Assembly: GCF_030269925.1 (NCBI RefSeq)
Contig: NC_085120.1
Location: forward strand, 10,691,501 to 10,755,500
DNA from: Bombyx mori
Lineage: Eukaryota; Arthropoda; Insecta; Lepidoptera; Bombycidae
DNA length: 64,000 nucleotides
Direction: 5' to 3'
Positions 10,659 through 22,342 of the stretch are shown in pieces. The notes below the pieces were generated by a model that worked only from the letters and a program-made list of their open reading frames with translations, did not search any database and had not been told where the DNA came from. Position 1 is the stretch's first letter; the number at the start of each line of letters is the position of its first letter. A program made the translations under genes and the position numbers.

Positions 10659-13600
10659 ATGGAAAGGTATGTAATAAGCATATTTCTTTGTTTTTGTACG
10701 TGTTGTGACACGCTTTTCGTGGTAAAACATTGATATCTAACACCTACTCAGGCTTAGCACACGCTCATGTCGGCCAAACAAACCATTCATTTAGCACCAA
10801 ATATTGGTAGATTTGTGTAATTTATGGAAACAATGAAATAATTACTTAACTATTAACCTTTTCCAAATTGTAAATTTATTCAAATCTTTCATTAATTAGA
10901 GAAATATCGAATAAAATAACACGCGTCCCTCCACTGACCGGACCGGGACGATGACAGTTAGGTTATTTCGGGCAATGCGGCCATTTTGTTCGCTCGCTAT
11001 CATAATATGGATAAGACTATTGGATCTACTTTTATATGGTGTTTGGTTTGCTTTGACAAATCATTTTGAAAAACTTTTTTTTTATTTCTTTCTTTCTTTA
11101 TTCTTTTGCACTTGCGCTTTATTTAAAACTAATTTGAATGTCTTTTTCCTGCACCCTGTTAACTGCATGTGGCTTATGTTGCGCTTTTGATTGGATTTTA
11201 ATAGTGAGAGAAGTTTGCGGGTGAGGGGAGGCAGTGCAAGAGCAACAGGCGTGCGCACTCGCGGAGGTCGTTCGAGTCTTCCCACACGTGGTGGTTCACG
11301 AACAGGAAGGGTACGAGGTAGAGGAAGGGGGTGCCCGCGGTCTTCTGTTGAACAGAGGCCGTCGGCAAGTTGCGCGTTAGTATTTTGTTTTTAATGGAAC
11401 TTCAATTTTAAGTACTTGTTAGGGTTCCGTACCCAAAGGGAAAAAAACGGGACCCTATTACTAAGACTTCGCTGTCTGTCTGTCACTAGGCTGTATCTCA
11501 AGAACTGTGATAGCTCGAGAGTTGAATTTTTCACAGATCATGTATTTCTGTGGCTGCAATATTAAAAACAAAATAAAATAATTATCAAGGGGGGCTCGCA
11601 TACAACATAGGTGATATTTTGTTACTTTTTGCTCGATATTAATAATAATGGTACGGAACCCTTCGTGTGCGAGGCCGACTCGCACTTTTTTTAGTTTTTT
11701 TATATTTATTAGCCAGTTTTTTTATATTTATGTAGTGACACTGCATCTCATGAGTAAATGTGCATTTATTTCATCATCATAATTAGCCTGAATCCACTGC
11801 TAGAAAAGCCTCTCCTCCATGACGCGATCTTCATTGTCTTATAAATGTGATTGTATTTACAGATTTAACCTTATTGCAATTGAGGATTTGCCCGCTGGGG
11901 AACCGATAGAGCAGGCATTGACGGAGCGAAGTAAGCGTTCATGGAACCCGTAAGTATCAATCCTCACCCAATTTATTTTTGATTTATTTGCCAACTTTAT
12001 CACCATCATCATTTAGCTAACTGTCAATATTACAATACATTATTATTTTCAGCCGAAATTATGAACCTGACGGAGAGGACATTCCAGTAATTTTGTCTTC
12101 ACCTGCGATTCCGCCATCACCGGCAATGTATATTTTTTTATCATAATAATTTATTATTAATATCGTGATAGTTGATTTTATAATACTTATAACCTATGAT
12201 GTTTCAGGTACGTTGAATGTGGCGGCAGTGGTACGAGCACGCCATCTTCTAGATATAATATACAGATTTCTGTACATGGCAGCCGTAGTCCTTCGCCGTC
12301 ACATAAACGTGTGCGTCGATCGCTTTGCCCAGACCAAGAACATGATACTACGTAAGTGGTATTTTTCATATTTCAATGTAGAAGAATGAGATGATGGGAG
12401 AGGAAGGTGTTGATTCTAAATGTATACTATTGTACTACACAGGAACAGAGATTCTATTTCATCGCTACGTCGACCGCTACGAGACTCTGAAATTTGCTAC
12501 TTGTTGCACTATGGTAAGAATTTAATAAATGTAAATTTGCGATGTAAATTTATGTGCATGTTGGCACTAAATTACTAAATAATTAGTATAGGGCATAGGG
12601 CGATTTCAAATTAGCTATTGATAACATCTTACGCAAAGTTTTTTGTTATCACAAGCACAAGCTTACTTTTCTCAAGACCTAACCGTACTATTATATTCAA
12701 TTAGGAAGTGACGACGATGACAGCGATGATGAGAGCCAGAATGATAACGACGAAATCGTTCCCATGATTATCCCCCGGGCAGCTGGAATACTGATGGACA
12801 CTCCGGACGACGAGGAGATTGAGATTGACACGGCGGCGGCAACTAAACCTCTTGTGACATCTTCCGCGCCTTCCATCATTTCAGCACCTACATCACCAGC
12901 GCGTGATACCGGTATGAAGCCTAGTCATTTTTTTGAATTTGACTGGGGAACTTTCCCTGACTCTCCTATACCGCCAACAGAAAGGCGTGAATCTTTTAAG
13001 GAACACTCTGGTCCCACTGTTGCTGTAAGTGACCCTTACGAGATTTTTAGACTTATTTGGGACCAGGAGTTCATGGAATTTATTGTGCAGGAAACAAATA
13101 GATATGCCCAACAATTAGCTGCTGAAATGTTGGACGGCGGGGAATTACAGGCCTCCAGTAGGATTACAGAATGGAAAGAAACCAATGTAGACGAGTTATT
13201 GGTGTTCTTCGGAATATTACTGGCGATGGGAATCGTCATAAAGAACCGGGTTGAAGAGTACTGGAATACGGAACAAAACATCTTCTCCACTCCAGGTTTC
13301 AAAGTATATATGTCGCTTAGGAGGTTCCAGTTACTCAGCAGGTGCTTACATTTTAATAATTCCGAGAACTTGAGAAACCTCAACCTGGATCCCTCACAGG
13401 CAAAGCTTTTTAAAGTGGAGCCTGTGATTAGCCATTTGAATTCCAAGTTCACGGAATTATATATAATGAAGCAGAACATTGCTTTAGATGAATCGCTGCT
13501 GCAGTGGAAAGGTTGGTTGAACATCAACCAATTTATTCCAAACAAAGCTGCAGCAGTGGGCATAAAAACTTACGAAATATGTGAGTCGCAGACGGGGTAT

Positions 13601-14452
13601 TTATGGCGATTTAAAATCCATGCCCATAAGGCTTCGCCTACAGTCTCAGAGGCTGATCCATTCACAGCGAGTACACCGGCGTTGGTTCTTAACCTTATCA
13701 AAGGTTTAGAACACAAAGGATACACGTTGTGGATGGATAACTTCTACAATTCCCCAGCACTTGCCCGAAAACTCAAATCGATTGGGTTTGATTGTGTCGG
13801 TACGTTGCGGACAAACCGCAAGTATGTCCCGACGGAACTGACCAATCTGAAAAAATCTCAGATGAAGCCCGGGCAAGTAGTAGGCTATACCAGTGGAGAT
13901 GTCGATTGCATAATATGGAGAGATCAGAACCGCGTAGCGACGATCTCAACGTACCATGGCAATGCCGTCTCCACTAAAAACGGAGTAACAAAACTTATTT
14001 TGATACGTGACTACAACATCTGCATGGGTGGCGTGGATAAAAAAGATCAGATGTTGGCTGCATTCCCAATTGAACGCAAGAGGACACAAATTTGGTACAA
14101 GAAATTGTTTAAAAGGTTACTTAATGTTTCTGTGTTGAATGCCTATATCATACATAAACAGACCGCCACGGAGGTCTTGGACCACAGGGGCTTTAGAAAA
14201 AACCTGGTAGAATCCCTTTTGCGTAGGCATTCAATAAAAATGCAGCCATATGTCTTTTCTGCCAGGGTACAAGATACCATTTTCGAGGTGAGCCGCCATC
14301 ACCCCGCCGAATATCCGCGGCTAACTTCATTAAACAGCACAAATCGCCATCGCCACCCATGTAAAGTGTGCGGCAAGCGCACGGTAACGTATTGCGTAGG
14401 TTGCGACAAACCTGTGTGCGTATTCACATGTTTTGTGAAACTTCACAATTAA
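10659..14452 (+). CDS. piggyBac-like transposase, seven exons, intact
   Basis: Phase-compatible exons are 10,659-10,666, 11,205-11,375, 11,863-11,949, 12,053-12,127, 12,208-12,351, 12,443-12,513 and 12,705-14,452. The first reads ATG GAA AG before GTATGT. The sum is 2,304 nt, or 767 residues. The N-terminus is Arg/Gly-rich (TGVRTRGGRSSLPTRGG), followed by Ser/Pro-rich and acidic stretches. The last exon holds the DDE-type core, with aspartates in NIALDESLLQWKG, LWMDNFYNSP and GGVDKKDQM. It ends in a Cys-rich motif (CKVCGKRTVTYCVGC) like the piggyBac C-terminal zinc finger. The enzyme would excise and insert at TTAA. No stop or frameshift is seen. The short first exon and the exon 2 donor (GC/GTTAGT) are the least certain parts. 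Confidence 0.85.
11418..11690. repeat. Dispersed lepidopteran repeat (GTTCCGTAC family)
   Basis: It begins TTAGGGTTCCGTACCCAAAG and ends near GAGGCCGACTCGCAC. I recognise it as a very common non-autonomous lepidopteran repeat but cannot assign a class. It sits inside intron 2 of the piggyBac-like gene. Confidence 0.6.
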
Positions 14453-15835
14453 TATAATAATAGGGTAAGGCCAAATAATTTTATGTACCTATGTTAATTA
14501 TTATTTCTTCTCAATTGTAAGTAGCCTACATGTTAACTTTTTTTAAGACTATCAAAACATTGTTGACATATTTCAAGAGTTTATTTTGTGTCTGATTTTT
14601 TGTCTTAAAATTTTTCGTCTTAAGTTCTTAAGAGTATTTTTTTGTCTGATTGTATGTACATTTTTTGTAAGAGTAAATTTGATTTAGAGAGAGAATTTGA
14701 ATTTGATTTTTGATTTAATAATCTGAAAAAAAAACTTTTTATACATTTTTTTTTCTAAGAACAAGTAAATAATATTCTGAAACAACAGAAATAATATAAA
14801 TACAGTAACTGACCGGACCCGGTCATTCGCCAGACGGAGGGTAAAAAGTCGCATCCACGTTAAGACAGTCGTTTTCGCGTGCCATCTTAGTAAATAATTG
14901 TTGTTTTATTTCATCATTTTCTAATAAATGTTGTATGAAAACACCATCTTTATATCTTACAAGCCTTTTGCAAATTTATTCATGTTTTAGGAAATACATT
15001 ATTAACTCATAAAAATAATTGAATACTACAGTACAGATCATTGTTTGAATATACCTATTTTTTCTTAGTTTACACAGGTTTTATTTGAATCTTAATATCT
15101 TTATAATCTTACATATTTCAGACGTAAATATTTAACACAATTGAGATTATGAATCAAACATCAATATAAACATACATTTCAATCTCACTTGATCAATATA
15201 TTTCTCAGAACTAAGCTTGTAACATGAGCTATTTTCAACATCCGGCGCAAGATCTACCACTGCGGCCGATTTTTTGTAAACGTTCTACTGATATTTTTTT
15301 GTATAGAATGATGTGTAATTCTTAGGATTATGTTTTGAAATAGTGTTTGTCAAAGCAAATTAAATACAAATATGATCGCTTAGTTGTTTTATTAAATATT
15401 TCTGTCAGTATTTACACCTAAAATTGGAACAAAATCTAAATCTGCATATTTGACTTAAATTAATTTACTATTTTCACACCTTTGCAGTTATTATTAGTAT
15501 AAAATATAATAGCTTGGTCCTTTGTGATTCTAAACCTATAGCATAATGCACTGGTTTTGAACAATAAAGCAGTTTAATTACAGTTTTTTCTAAAAAGTAT
15601 CTTCTAGAATTAAGGGGGAAGATAGACCTCTGCCAGACAAGGCTTTTTTTCCATTATGGCGGCCGCCAGATAATATAGCTGACCGGACCGGGACGCTGCC
15701 ATACGAAAGGTTAAACAACCACATTTCCTTTAAAATACTTAATTTTAATTATAAATTAGTGTTATAGACATTTGAATGATATATGATATATCATTCAAAT
15801 AAACATTATTGAGTTAAGGAGAACACAAACTGGAA

Positions 15836-15981
15836 AATGCAGTGCAGGACGCCCTCGGGCCCGGTGGAGTGATGATCTGTGCAGGGTGGCTGGCAGGAAC
15901 TGGATGAGTGAAACCGAGGATCGTGCTCAGTGGCGAACAATTGGAGAGGCTCATGTCCAGCAGTGGACTGCTATAGACTGA
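15836..15981 (+). mobile_element. LINE reverse transcriptase C-terminal fragment
   Basis: The frame reads RPRARWSDDLCRVAGRNWMS then RTIGEAHVQQWTAID and a stop. This is the typical end of the polyprotein of an abundant insect non-LTR retrotransposon, followed by a GATGATGATGA-type tail. Only the last 48 codons remain. Confidence 0.75.
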
Positions 15982-15984
15982 TGA

Positions 15985-16668
15985 TGATGATGAATAAAGT
16001 ATGAGATTCTAAATAACTTTTTTTTTTGATTCCTGTAAAGCAGGGATTTTTTACTTATATACTTTAGTCTGCTGACCCTAGTAATTATAGTGCTAACTTT
16101 GAATGATGATCTCAATGCTATTAGTGTATTGAGAAAAATTGTTCTTTTTAACAAACAGTTCCACATTCAAGATAATTATGACACTAATTAAAATCCAACA
16201 TGAATTACACAATATCTATGCATGATAACTACAGATTTCATGCATACAAAAAAATAATGTACTGTTCTTTTATATTATAATAATATGTCATATATAGGTG
16301 AAATAAGCAAAATGAAGTTTAATTTTATACATGAATATATATAATAATTACCTATGGATTTATATGTATTTACACAATACACATTCAATAATACCACTAA
16401 ATAAAAAAAAATTGACTTTGTATCATCAATAACAACACCGGTTGTAACAACTATCAGTTTTTATGATTAGTCCTAGTATGAGTACTCCCTTCGATTTCTT
16501 TATAATATATTTTGAGTTTATTATTCAACACATTGAGCAAGTGAAAATAATATAAAATACAATCTTATGAAAAACTTCAGCCTTTGAAATAGATTTCACT
16601 GGTAGAACAGTCTGATTAATGTTTCAAAAACAATTTATCCAGTACAGTTTAGAAATGATTTTTTGCTT
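15985..16668. other. AT-rich spacer
   Basis: No supported gene, repeat or promoter seen. Confidence 0.6.
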
Positions 16669-16828
16669 AGATTGGTGGATGAGCTCACAGCCCACCTAGT
16701 GTTAAGTGGTTACTACGGCTGCCCCCCCCCCCCCCCCCCCCCCAAACTGAAACACATTACTGCTTCATGGCAGAAATAGATGGTCGTACCTACCCGTGCA
16801 GACTCACAGAAGGTCTAACCACCAATAT
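16669..16828 (-). mobile_element. Bm1-type SINE, diverged, with poly(C) run
   Basis: It matches the antisense Bm1 tail and body (GAGCTCACAGCCCACCTAGT ... ACTGCTTCATGGCAGAAATA). A middle block is missing and a run of 22 C lies at 16,722-16,743. Confidence 0.85.
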
Positions 16829-17137
16829 AAAATGATATGAATACCCAAATTAAGAATCAAAATAGTGCTGAGTTTATAGTTACAGTACTTCGGTGAGCTT
16901 TTTAAATTTAAAATTAATCAAGACGCTACTATATAACCGTGACAAATCAAAGAGGCGATCTGAGCAGCAGTTGAAACAGCAGTATCAATTGAAACCGATG
17001 TAGCTGCTGGTCTAAACTATGAGGTCATCTTGAAAAACTCAGTGAGAATGAAAGTCAAAGAATTCATTTATTTTAATTTGTGATTGTTGTATGTAAATTT
17101 TCTCTCCTTTTTCTTTTTTATTAGTAATAACACTATT

Positions 17138-17442
17138 TTTGTTGCTTATATGGGTAGTTGACTACCCACCTGGTGTTAAATGGTTACCGGAGCGTATAAA
17201 CTAGACCAATATAAAAGCCACCACCAATATTGATACACGAGTTGTCAGTTTTTGTATAGTACAACAGCAGCCGCATCCTTTTTTTTTATGAATTAAGGAT
17301 TACTTTCCAGTTTCACCAGGACAGGTGAGCCGCATTCTTCGAACGGAAACGCATTACTGTTCCACTTCAGGAATAAGCAGGGTACTTACAGGTACTTACA
17401 CGTGTGGGCTCATGAGACGCCCTACCAATTATCGTACATAAG
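17138..17442 (-). mobile_element. Bm1-like SINE, old, interrupted
   Basis: Antisense Bm1-like tail and body are strongly diverged. A ~60-bp insert at about 17,279-17,335 begins with poly(T) and carries the TTTCCAGTTTCACCAGGACA motif also seen at 33,160-33,370 and 58,085-58,215. Confidence 0.65.
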
Positions 17443-17754
17443 TCACATAATGTTTACCTCTCGACCGTGCGGGTTTTCATGGCGTCTACTAAATAATCCC
17501 TTCTCAGCAATTGCACACATTTTTGTGTGCCTGTTTTCACTATTATTTTCAATTTAACACTGTCTCACGTCACTCATCTTCTCTTAAACTATATCCACAT
17601 GAATGGATAAAACTAAAAGATAAGGAATGCTTCTTGAACATTAAAGGTACATTGATTACGATATTATGGAAAGGCTTACGGTAATGACGTCCATTGACGG
17701 CATTTGTGATTTGGAACAACTTATTTGACATTGACATTGTTACTTGTTAGCGAG

Positions 17755-18610
17755 AGATTTTCATAAAGATTTTATGGCCTAGTAACAAGACCTTTGAGCC
17801 ATGTCTTATATTTTCCTCTCACACTCTGTTATCAGATAAAAAATGAGATGAAGCGAATTGAGATACAGTTGATTAATTTGAAACTTATTCAATTGGAATG
17901 AAATTAGACGAAACGAGATGAAATGGGATTTTGAGATGAGTTTTAAAGATTTTAAAGATTTAATCATAGTGGATTTAATCGTAGTTTTAAAGATTTAATC
18001 ATACATAGGGACAGACAGATATAGGGACAGAGAAAGCGACTTTGTTTTATACTATGTAGTGAAGTAACAATTGGATTTCACTGTATTGCGTTTACTATGA
18101 AATAAATTTCACTTATCCTCAGCAACACGTGGTGCTTAAGCCATTAAATTGTAGATTATGTGAGACGTTGGTATTTGTAACACAGCGCCATCTATGAGAT
18201 ATCACTGGCGGTAGGACCTCTTGGGAGTCCGCGCGGGTAGGCGCCACCACCCCGCCTATTTCCGCCGTGGGGCAGTGATGCGTTTCGGTTCGAAGGGTGG
18301 GGCAGCCGTTGTGACTGTGCTGAGATCTTAGAACTTATGTCTCGAGGTGGATGGCGCATCTACGTTGTAGATGTCTAAGGGCTCCAGTAACCACTTAACA
18401 CCAGGTGGGCTGTGAGCTCGTCCATTCATCTAAGCAATAAAAAAAAAAAAAGATGAGATGAAAGTAAAATTGTGGTTATTTACTGACACTTTTTGGAAGA
18501 ACACAAAAAGCTTCGTCCAACAGGTTTGATTCATTTTCCTGCATTGGTATACTTTCACAGATGCTAAAGAGTTCATAAATCATAGTCATTACATATTTAA
18601 ACCTAAAGAA
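17755..18610. repeat. Dispersed GATGAAAT-rich repeat, interrupted copy
   Basis: The left part (17,755-17,940) and right part (18,453-18,610) align with the uninterrupted copy at 48,340-48,735. Shared blocks include GATTTTATGGCCTAGTAACA, AGATGAAATGGGAT and CACTTTCACAGATGCTAAA versus the corresponding bases there. Between them lie a fragment with GACAGAGAAAGCGACTTTGT, resembling an RTE-type LINE tail, and a Bm1 SINE. Confidence 0.7.
18201..18452 (+). mobile_element. Bm1 SINE, 5'-truncated
   Basis: Runs from GGCGGTAGGACCTCTTGGGA to CTAAGCAATAAAAAAA. The tRNA-like head is missing. Confidence 0.92.
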
Positions 18611-18942
18611 ACAACAAGAAAGTAACGGAGTGGAAAAACGAGCGAAGTAGCTATAAAAATCAACTATTGATTCCATTGACAATACCAGGTTTTTTTCCTT
18701 ACACAATTAATATCGTGACAACAAAAAATATATTAAAATAAGCCTGTGGCATGTGTCTATAATCCTAAAAAGTTTTTCTTATTGCTTGATAAGTCCATAG
18801 AACCAGCAAAAGAAATATTCCCTTTAAGCTGCTATAGCTGTAGTTTCTACTTTGAGGTTGTGTTGGGACTTCGTTTTCCTTATTCCTTCCTCAATCCCCT
18901 ATCCACGCCATCTGTTGACACTACAAGAAAAACTACGCGCGT

Positions 18943-19075
18943 ATAAAAGTGGCGCGAAGAGTGTGTAAAAAAAAAACAACATGGTGCCGGTGCAAAAACG
19001 ATAAAATTGTGATTTGTTGATCAATCAGCACATATAACTTTCGCCAGTGAGATAATTTAATAGTGCATCAACGAG
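18943..19075 (+). promoter_or_regulatory. TATA-like core promoter candidate
   Basis: TATAAAAG at 18,943-18,950 is embedded in GCGCG-rich DNA. About 120 bases downstream the sequence CAACGAGTGAGTCC offers a possible 5' splice donor. No coding exon could be linked to it. It could instead be part of an LTR. Confidence 0.3.
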
Positions 19076-19902
19076 TGAGTCCTACAACTTATCCTTTTCC
19101 CAGTTCCAAACATATCTAAATTCAAAACAGGCAGTAATAAAGCAGTTGATTTTTATTACTTGAAATATTTTTTTAATTGACTTTAATTGACAATAAGAAA
19201 GTGACTCATACACTATTAGTAAGGCCAAAGGGTTCTTTTGAAAGAGTAAAAGAAATGGGGAATAGAACGAGGAAAAGATGGCGTTACAGTAGCAAAGCTC
19301 CTGAACTTAAAAGTAAATACTATGTTGCGTAATTTTAAATTTGTATTTAGTCACAGCTCTTTTTCCTAAATTTGATAATGTTGGCCTATTAAGCATTTAA
19401 TTTCTTTGTATCTACGCAAGAGTAGGACAGTAAAACAAAGTCATCGTACGGAGCTTCTCGGGTTCTTTCAAAAGGCCACTGAGATCTTAATATATGCCCA
19501 ATATTTTACTAGAACATTTTAACTGTTAGGTGTATGTAATAAAAAGTTAAAGTATGTGCACATCACTCGTCATTGGCAATAATGACATCGAGGAAGCTGA
19601 TTAACTTCATAAATTTTATTAAAGATGACACTGAATATTTTAAAATGAACTTTTTAGCGGTAACGCGTGGAAAGCAGTTGTGTGATTTTTTTTATTTTGT
19701 TAATATAGTGTTTCTTTGGGCTCTTATCTTTATCATGATATATTTCATCTTTTTGTTTATGATTTTTAAAATTACGATTCCAACTCGCGTTTGTTACTGT
19801 CGTTATTTCGAAGGGTCAAATACTTTAGTTTTCGTGGTACGAGAAACAGTATTCATCGACCGCTTTAACCATCGTAATCGTAAATGTCGTTTTAATTAAG
19901 TT

Positions 19903-20209
19903 TTGGAACGAAGTTCCTTATCGCGCGTTGTGAAAGGGGGCTAGACGGAAAAAATTCTTACGAAAAGTTGTCACGACACTTTTTAGATCCGTCATTCTGA
20001 CCAATCAACGTGTAGGCGCTTATCGCGTGTCATTGCTCGTATCCGATTGGTCCGCGTAATTAGTACAATTTCTCGAGATAGCGTTTCAACAATAGTAATT
20101 TAGTTCATAGTATTGTTTTTTTCTTCTTCATAATGCCGTAATTTATTATTATAACTTAAAAAAAAAATTACAATACCTTCACTAATTAATCGAAAGGAAC
20201 TTCGTTCCA
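19903..20209. repeat. MITE-like sequence with inverted ends
   Basis: TGGAACGAAGTTCCTT at the left and AAAGGAACTTCGTTCCA at the right are inverted copies. No coding frame lies between them. The class is unknown. Confidence 0.55.
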
Positions 20210-20237
20210 TCCGGGTGTCCTTTGACACCTCTGAAGT

Positions 20238-20679
20238 TTTTTTTTTTTTATTGCTTAGATGGGTGCACGAGCCCACAGTCCACCTGGTGTTAAGTGGTTA
20301 CTGGAGCCCATAGACATCCACAACGTAAATGCGCCACCCACCTTGAGATACAAGTTCTATGGTCTCAAGTATAGTTACAACGGCTGCCCACCCTTCAAAC
20401 CGAAATGCATTACTGCTTCACGGCAGAAATAGGCAGGGTGGTGGTACCCACCCGCGTGGACTCACAAGAGGTCCTACCACCAGTGATTACGCAATTTATA
20501 ATTTTGCGGGTTTGATTTTTATTACACGATGCTATTCCCTCACCGCGGAAGTCAATCGTGAACATTTGTTGAGTACGTATTTCAATAGAAAAATTGGTAC
20601 CCGCCTGCGGGATTCGAACACCGGTGCATCGCTGCATACGAATACACCGGACGTCTTATCCTTTAGGCCACGACGACTT
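20238..20679 (-). mobile_element. Bm1 SINE, full length
   Basis: Runs from poly(T)/ATTGCTTAGATGGGT to the tRNA-like head GGCCACGACGACTT. Read on the minus strand, the head has a B-box-like GTGTTCGAATCCCG and an A-box-like TGGCCTAAAGG. Confidence 0.95.
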
Positions 20680-20774
20680 TTACTTTTACAAAAATACTTT
20701 AGTTTTCGTGGTACGAGAAACAGTATTCGTCGACCGCTTTTAACATTGTAATCGTAAATATCCTTTTAATTAAG

Positions 20775-21149
20775 TCTACCGCAGAAAATCAAAATAGCCA
20801 TTGTTTTCTTTAGTTTCCGGCCCTATTCAAGCTACGTATGCATGTAAGAGACATCCCAATGTCGACGCACGGTTTAATAAAAAAAAGGCGAAATTAAATC
20901 TTGATTGTCTTGTAAATTGTTACAATATTTAGAATCTTACAATTGTAAATCCTTCTCTTCTATATAATTACATAGAAGAGGATTTGCTACAATAAATTTA
21001 AAGAGCCCAAACTCAATGAGCTCAATACAATTAATGATGGCAGGGCGAATTGTAACCTCGCACGGCTGGGTGGCACCGCCATTACTATTTTTACCGAGAA
21101 GCAGCCATAGATTCCAGTTTGAACGACCCGTTATACCAGATAACGGGTG
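20775..21149. other. Unassigned spacer
   Basis: No gene or repeat recognised. Confidence 0.5.
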
Positions 21150-21400
21150 GATTACTGGTGGTAGGACCTCTTGTGAGTCCACGCGGGTAAGTACCACCAC
21201 CTCACCTATTTCTGCGGTGAAGCAGGAATGCATTTCGATTTGAAAGGCGGGGCAGCTGTTGTAACTATACTGAGACCTTAGAACTTGTATCTCAAGGGGG
21301 GGCGGCGCATTTACGTTGTATATGTCTATGGGCTCCAGTAACCGCTTAACACCAGGTTTACTGTGAGCTCATCTTACCCATCTAAGCAATAAAAAAAAAA
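21150..21400 (+). mobile_element. Bm1 SINE, 5'-truncated
   Basis: Runs from ATTACTGGTGGTAGGACC to CTAAGCAATAAAAAAAA. Confidence 0.93.
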
Positions 21401-21811
21401 GCATCTTAGACCTCAAGTCCAAAGATGGGAGGCAGCATTATCGTTTCGTTGTCTATAGCCGCAGGTATCTAAGCGTTTCCACTTGACGCATTAGAATACA
21501 TTAAGTCTGAGAGTAATCACGGAGAAAACTTTCACTGAAAATCTGCTGATGTCTCGAGTCTAGATACTTTCACCTATGAATATTATTTTCTGTATCATCC
21601 GACACCAGATACGCGTACAAAAATAAGCAAGAATACGACTAAGTAAATGCGTACAAAGAGCTTTTGACTAAATCATTTTCAGATCCATGCCTTTATTCAA
21701 GATAAATTTAAATCAAGAAGTGGATAACGTTTCATACTTAGTTGAACTAAACGCATTGACTTTTAAAGAGATGTTTTAATTATGAAACTAGAAATATTAT
21801 TAAAATGTTTT

Positions 21812-22081
21812 TTTTTACGTGTAGATGTGTAAACGAGCACACGGGCCGTCTGGTGTTAAGTGGTTTCCGGAGCCCATAGACACCAACAACGTAAATGCCG
21901 TATTCACCCTGAAATAGGAGTCGTTAGGTCGTAGTGCCCTCTTACGGGAGAACGTTCCGGGTCTTGGAGACGAATCCTCTCTGTCCGGGATGTGATCACC
22001 CTGCCGTACTTGGCAGGGGTGTCCATTTTAATGGCTGGAACCGTAAAGGGATTCACGGCAGAAGTAGTCAGGGTGGTGGTA
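21812..22081 (-). mobile_element. Bm1-like SINE split by a pogo element
   Basis: Antisense, diverged Bm1-like sequence starts with poly(T) and CACGGGCCGTCTGGTGTTAA and breaks off at GTGGTGGTA. Its continuation ACCTAACC...GATTCACGAGGCGCCC resumes at 24,616-24,655 beyond the pogo element, with the TA duplicated. Confidence 0.8.
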
Positions 22082-22342
22082 GGGTAAAACACCCAGTAGT
22101 CAGCCTTTTAGTGGGATTCTTAACTTGATTCACATGTATTTTTAAAAATAAAAGACTTTAAATGAAAAAAATTTTTTTTACAGAAAGTTTGTTTATTATT
22201 TTTACTAAAAAGATACAATTTTTTTTTTTATTTTGTTAGAATTATATAAAAAATCAATATTAAACAAAATATGGCACTTTTTACCGGTAGTCAGCCTCAT
22301 TTCTCCACAAGTCAGCCATGTCCTACCCTATAGTCAGCCTTT

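Larger units (their letters stand above)
10292..15710 (+). mobile_element. piggyBac-like element with TTAA duplication
   Basis: The left end CCCTTCCTATGGCAG and the right end, read inward as CCTTTCGTATGGCAG, are 15-bp inverted repeats with two mismatches. They are flanked by TTAA at 10,288-10,291 and 15,711-15,714. A subterminal motif CTGACCGGACCGGGACG at 15,679-15,695 has an inverted relative near 10,380 and exact or near copies at 10,934-10,950 and about 14,809. The element is 5.4 kb, longer than the usual 2.4-3 kb, because its gene has six introns and long flanking regions. Confidence 0.93.
19817..20774. repeat. Pair of ~83-bp direct repeats
   Basis: 19,817-19,902 and 20,693-20,774 both carry ACTTTAGTTTTCGTGGTACG and the downstream CGTAATCGTAAAT-like block, about 90% identical by eye. 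Between them lie an inverted-repeat element and a full-length Bm1. Confidence 0.8.

Noticed and set aside
11191..11394. A coding start at 11,191 for the Arg/Gly-rich exon
   Set aside because: The codon there is TTG, not ATG; the ATG exon at 10,659-10,666 joins in phase through consensus splice sites.
19573..19899. 108-residue hydrophobic frame
   Set aside because: AT-rich composition, no family resemblance, and its 3' third lies in a direct repeat.
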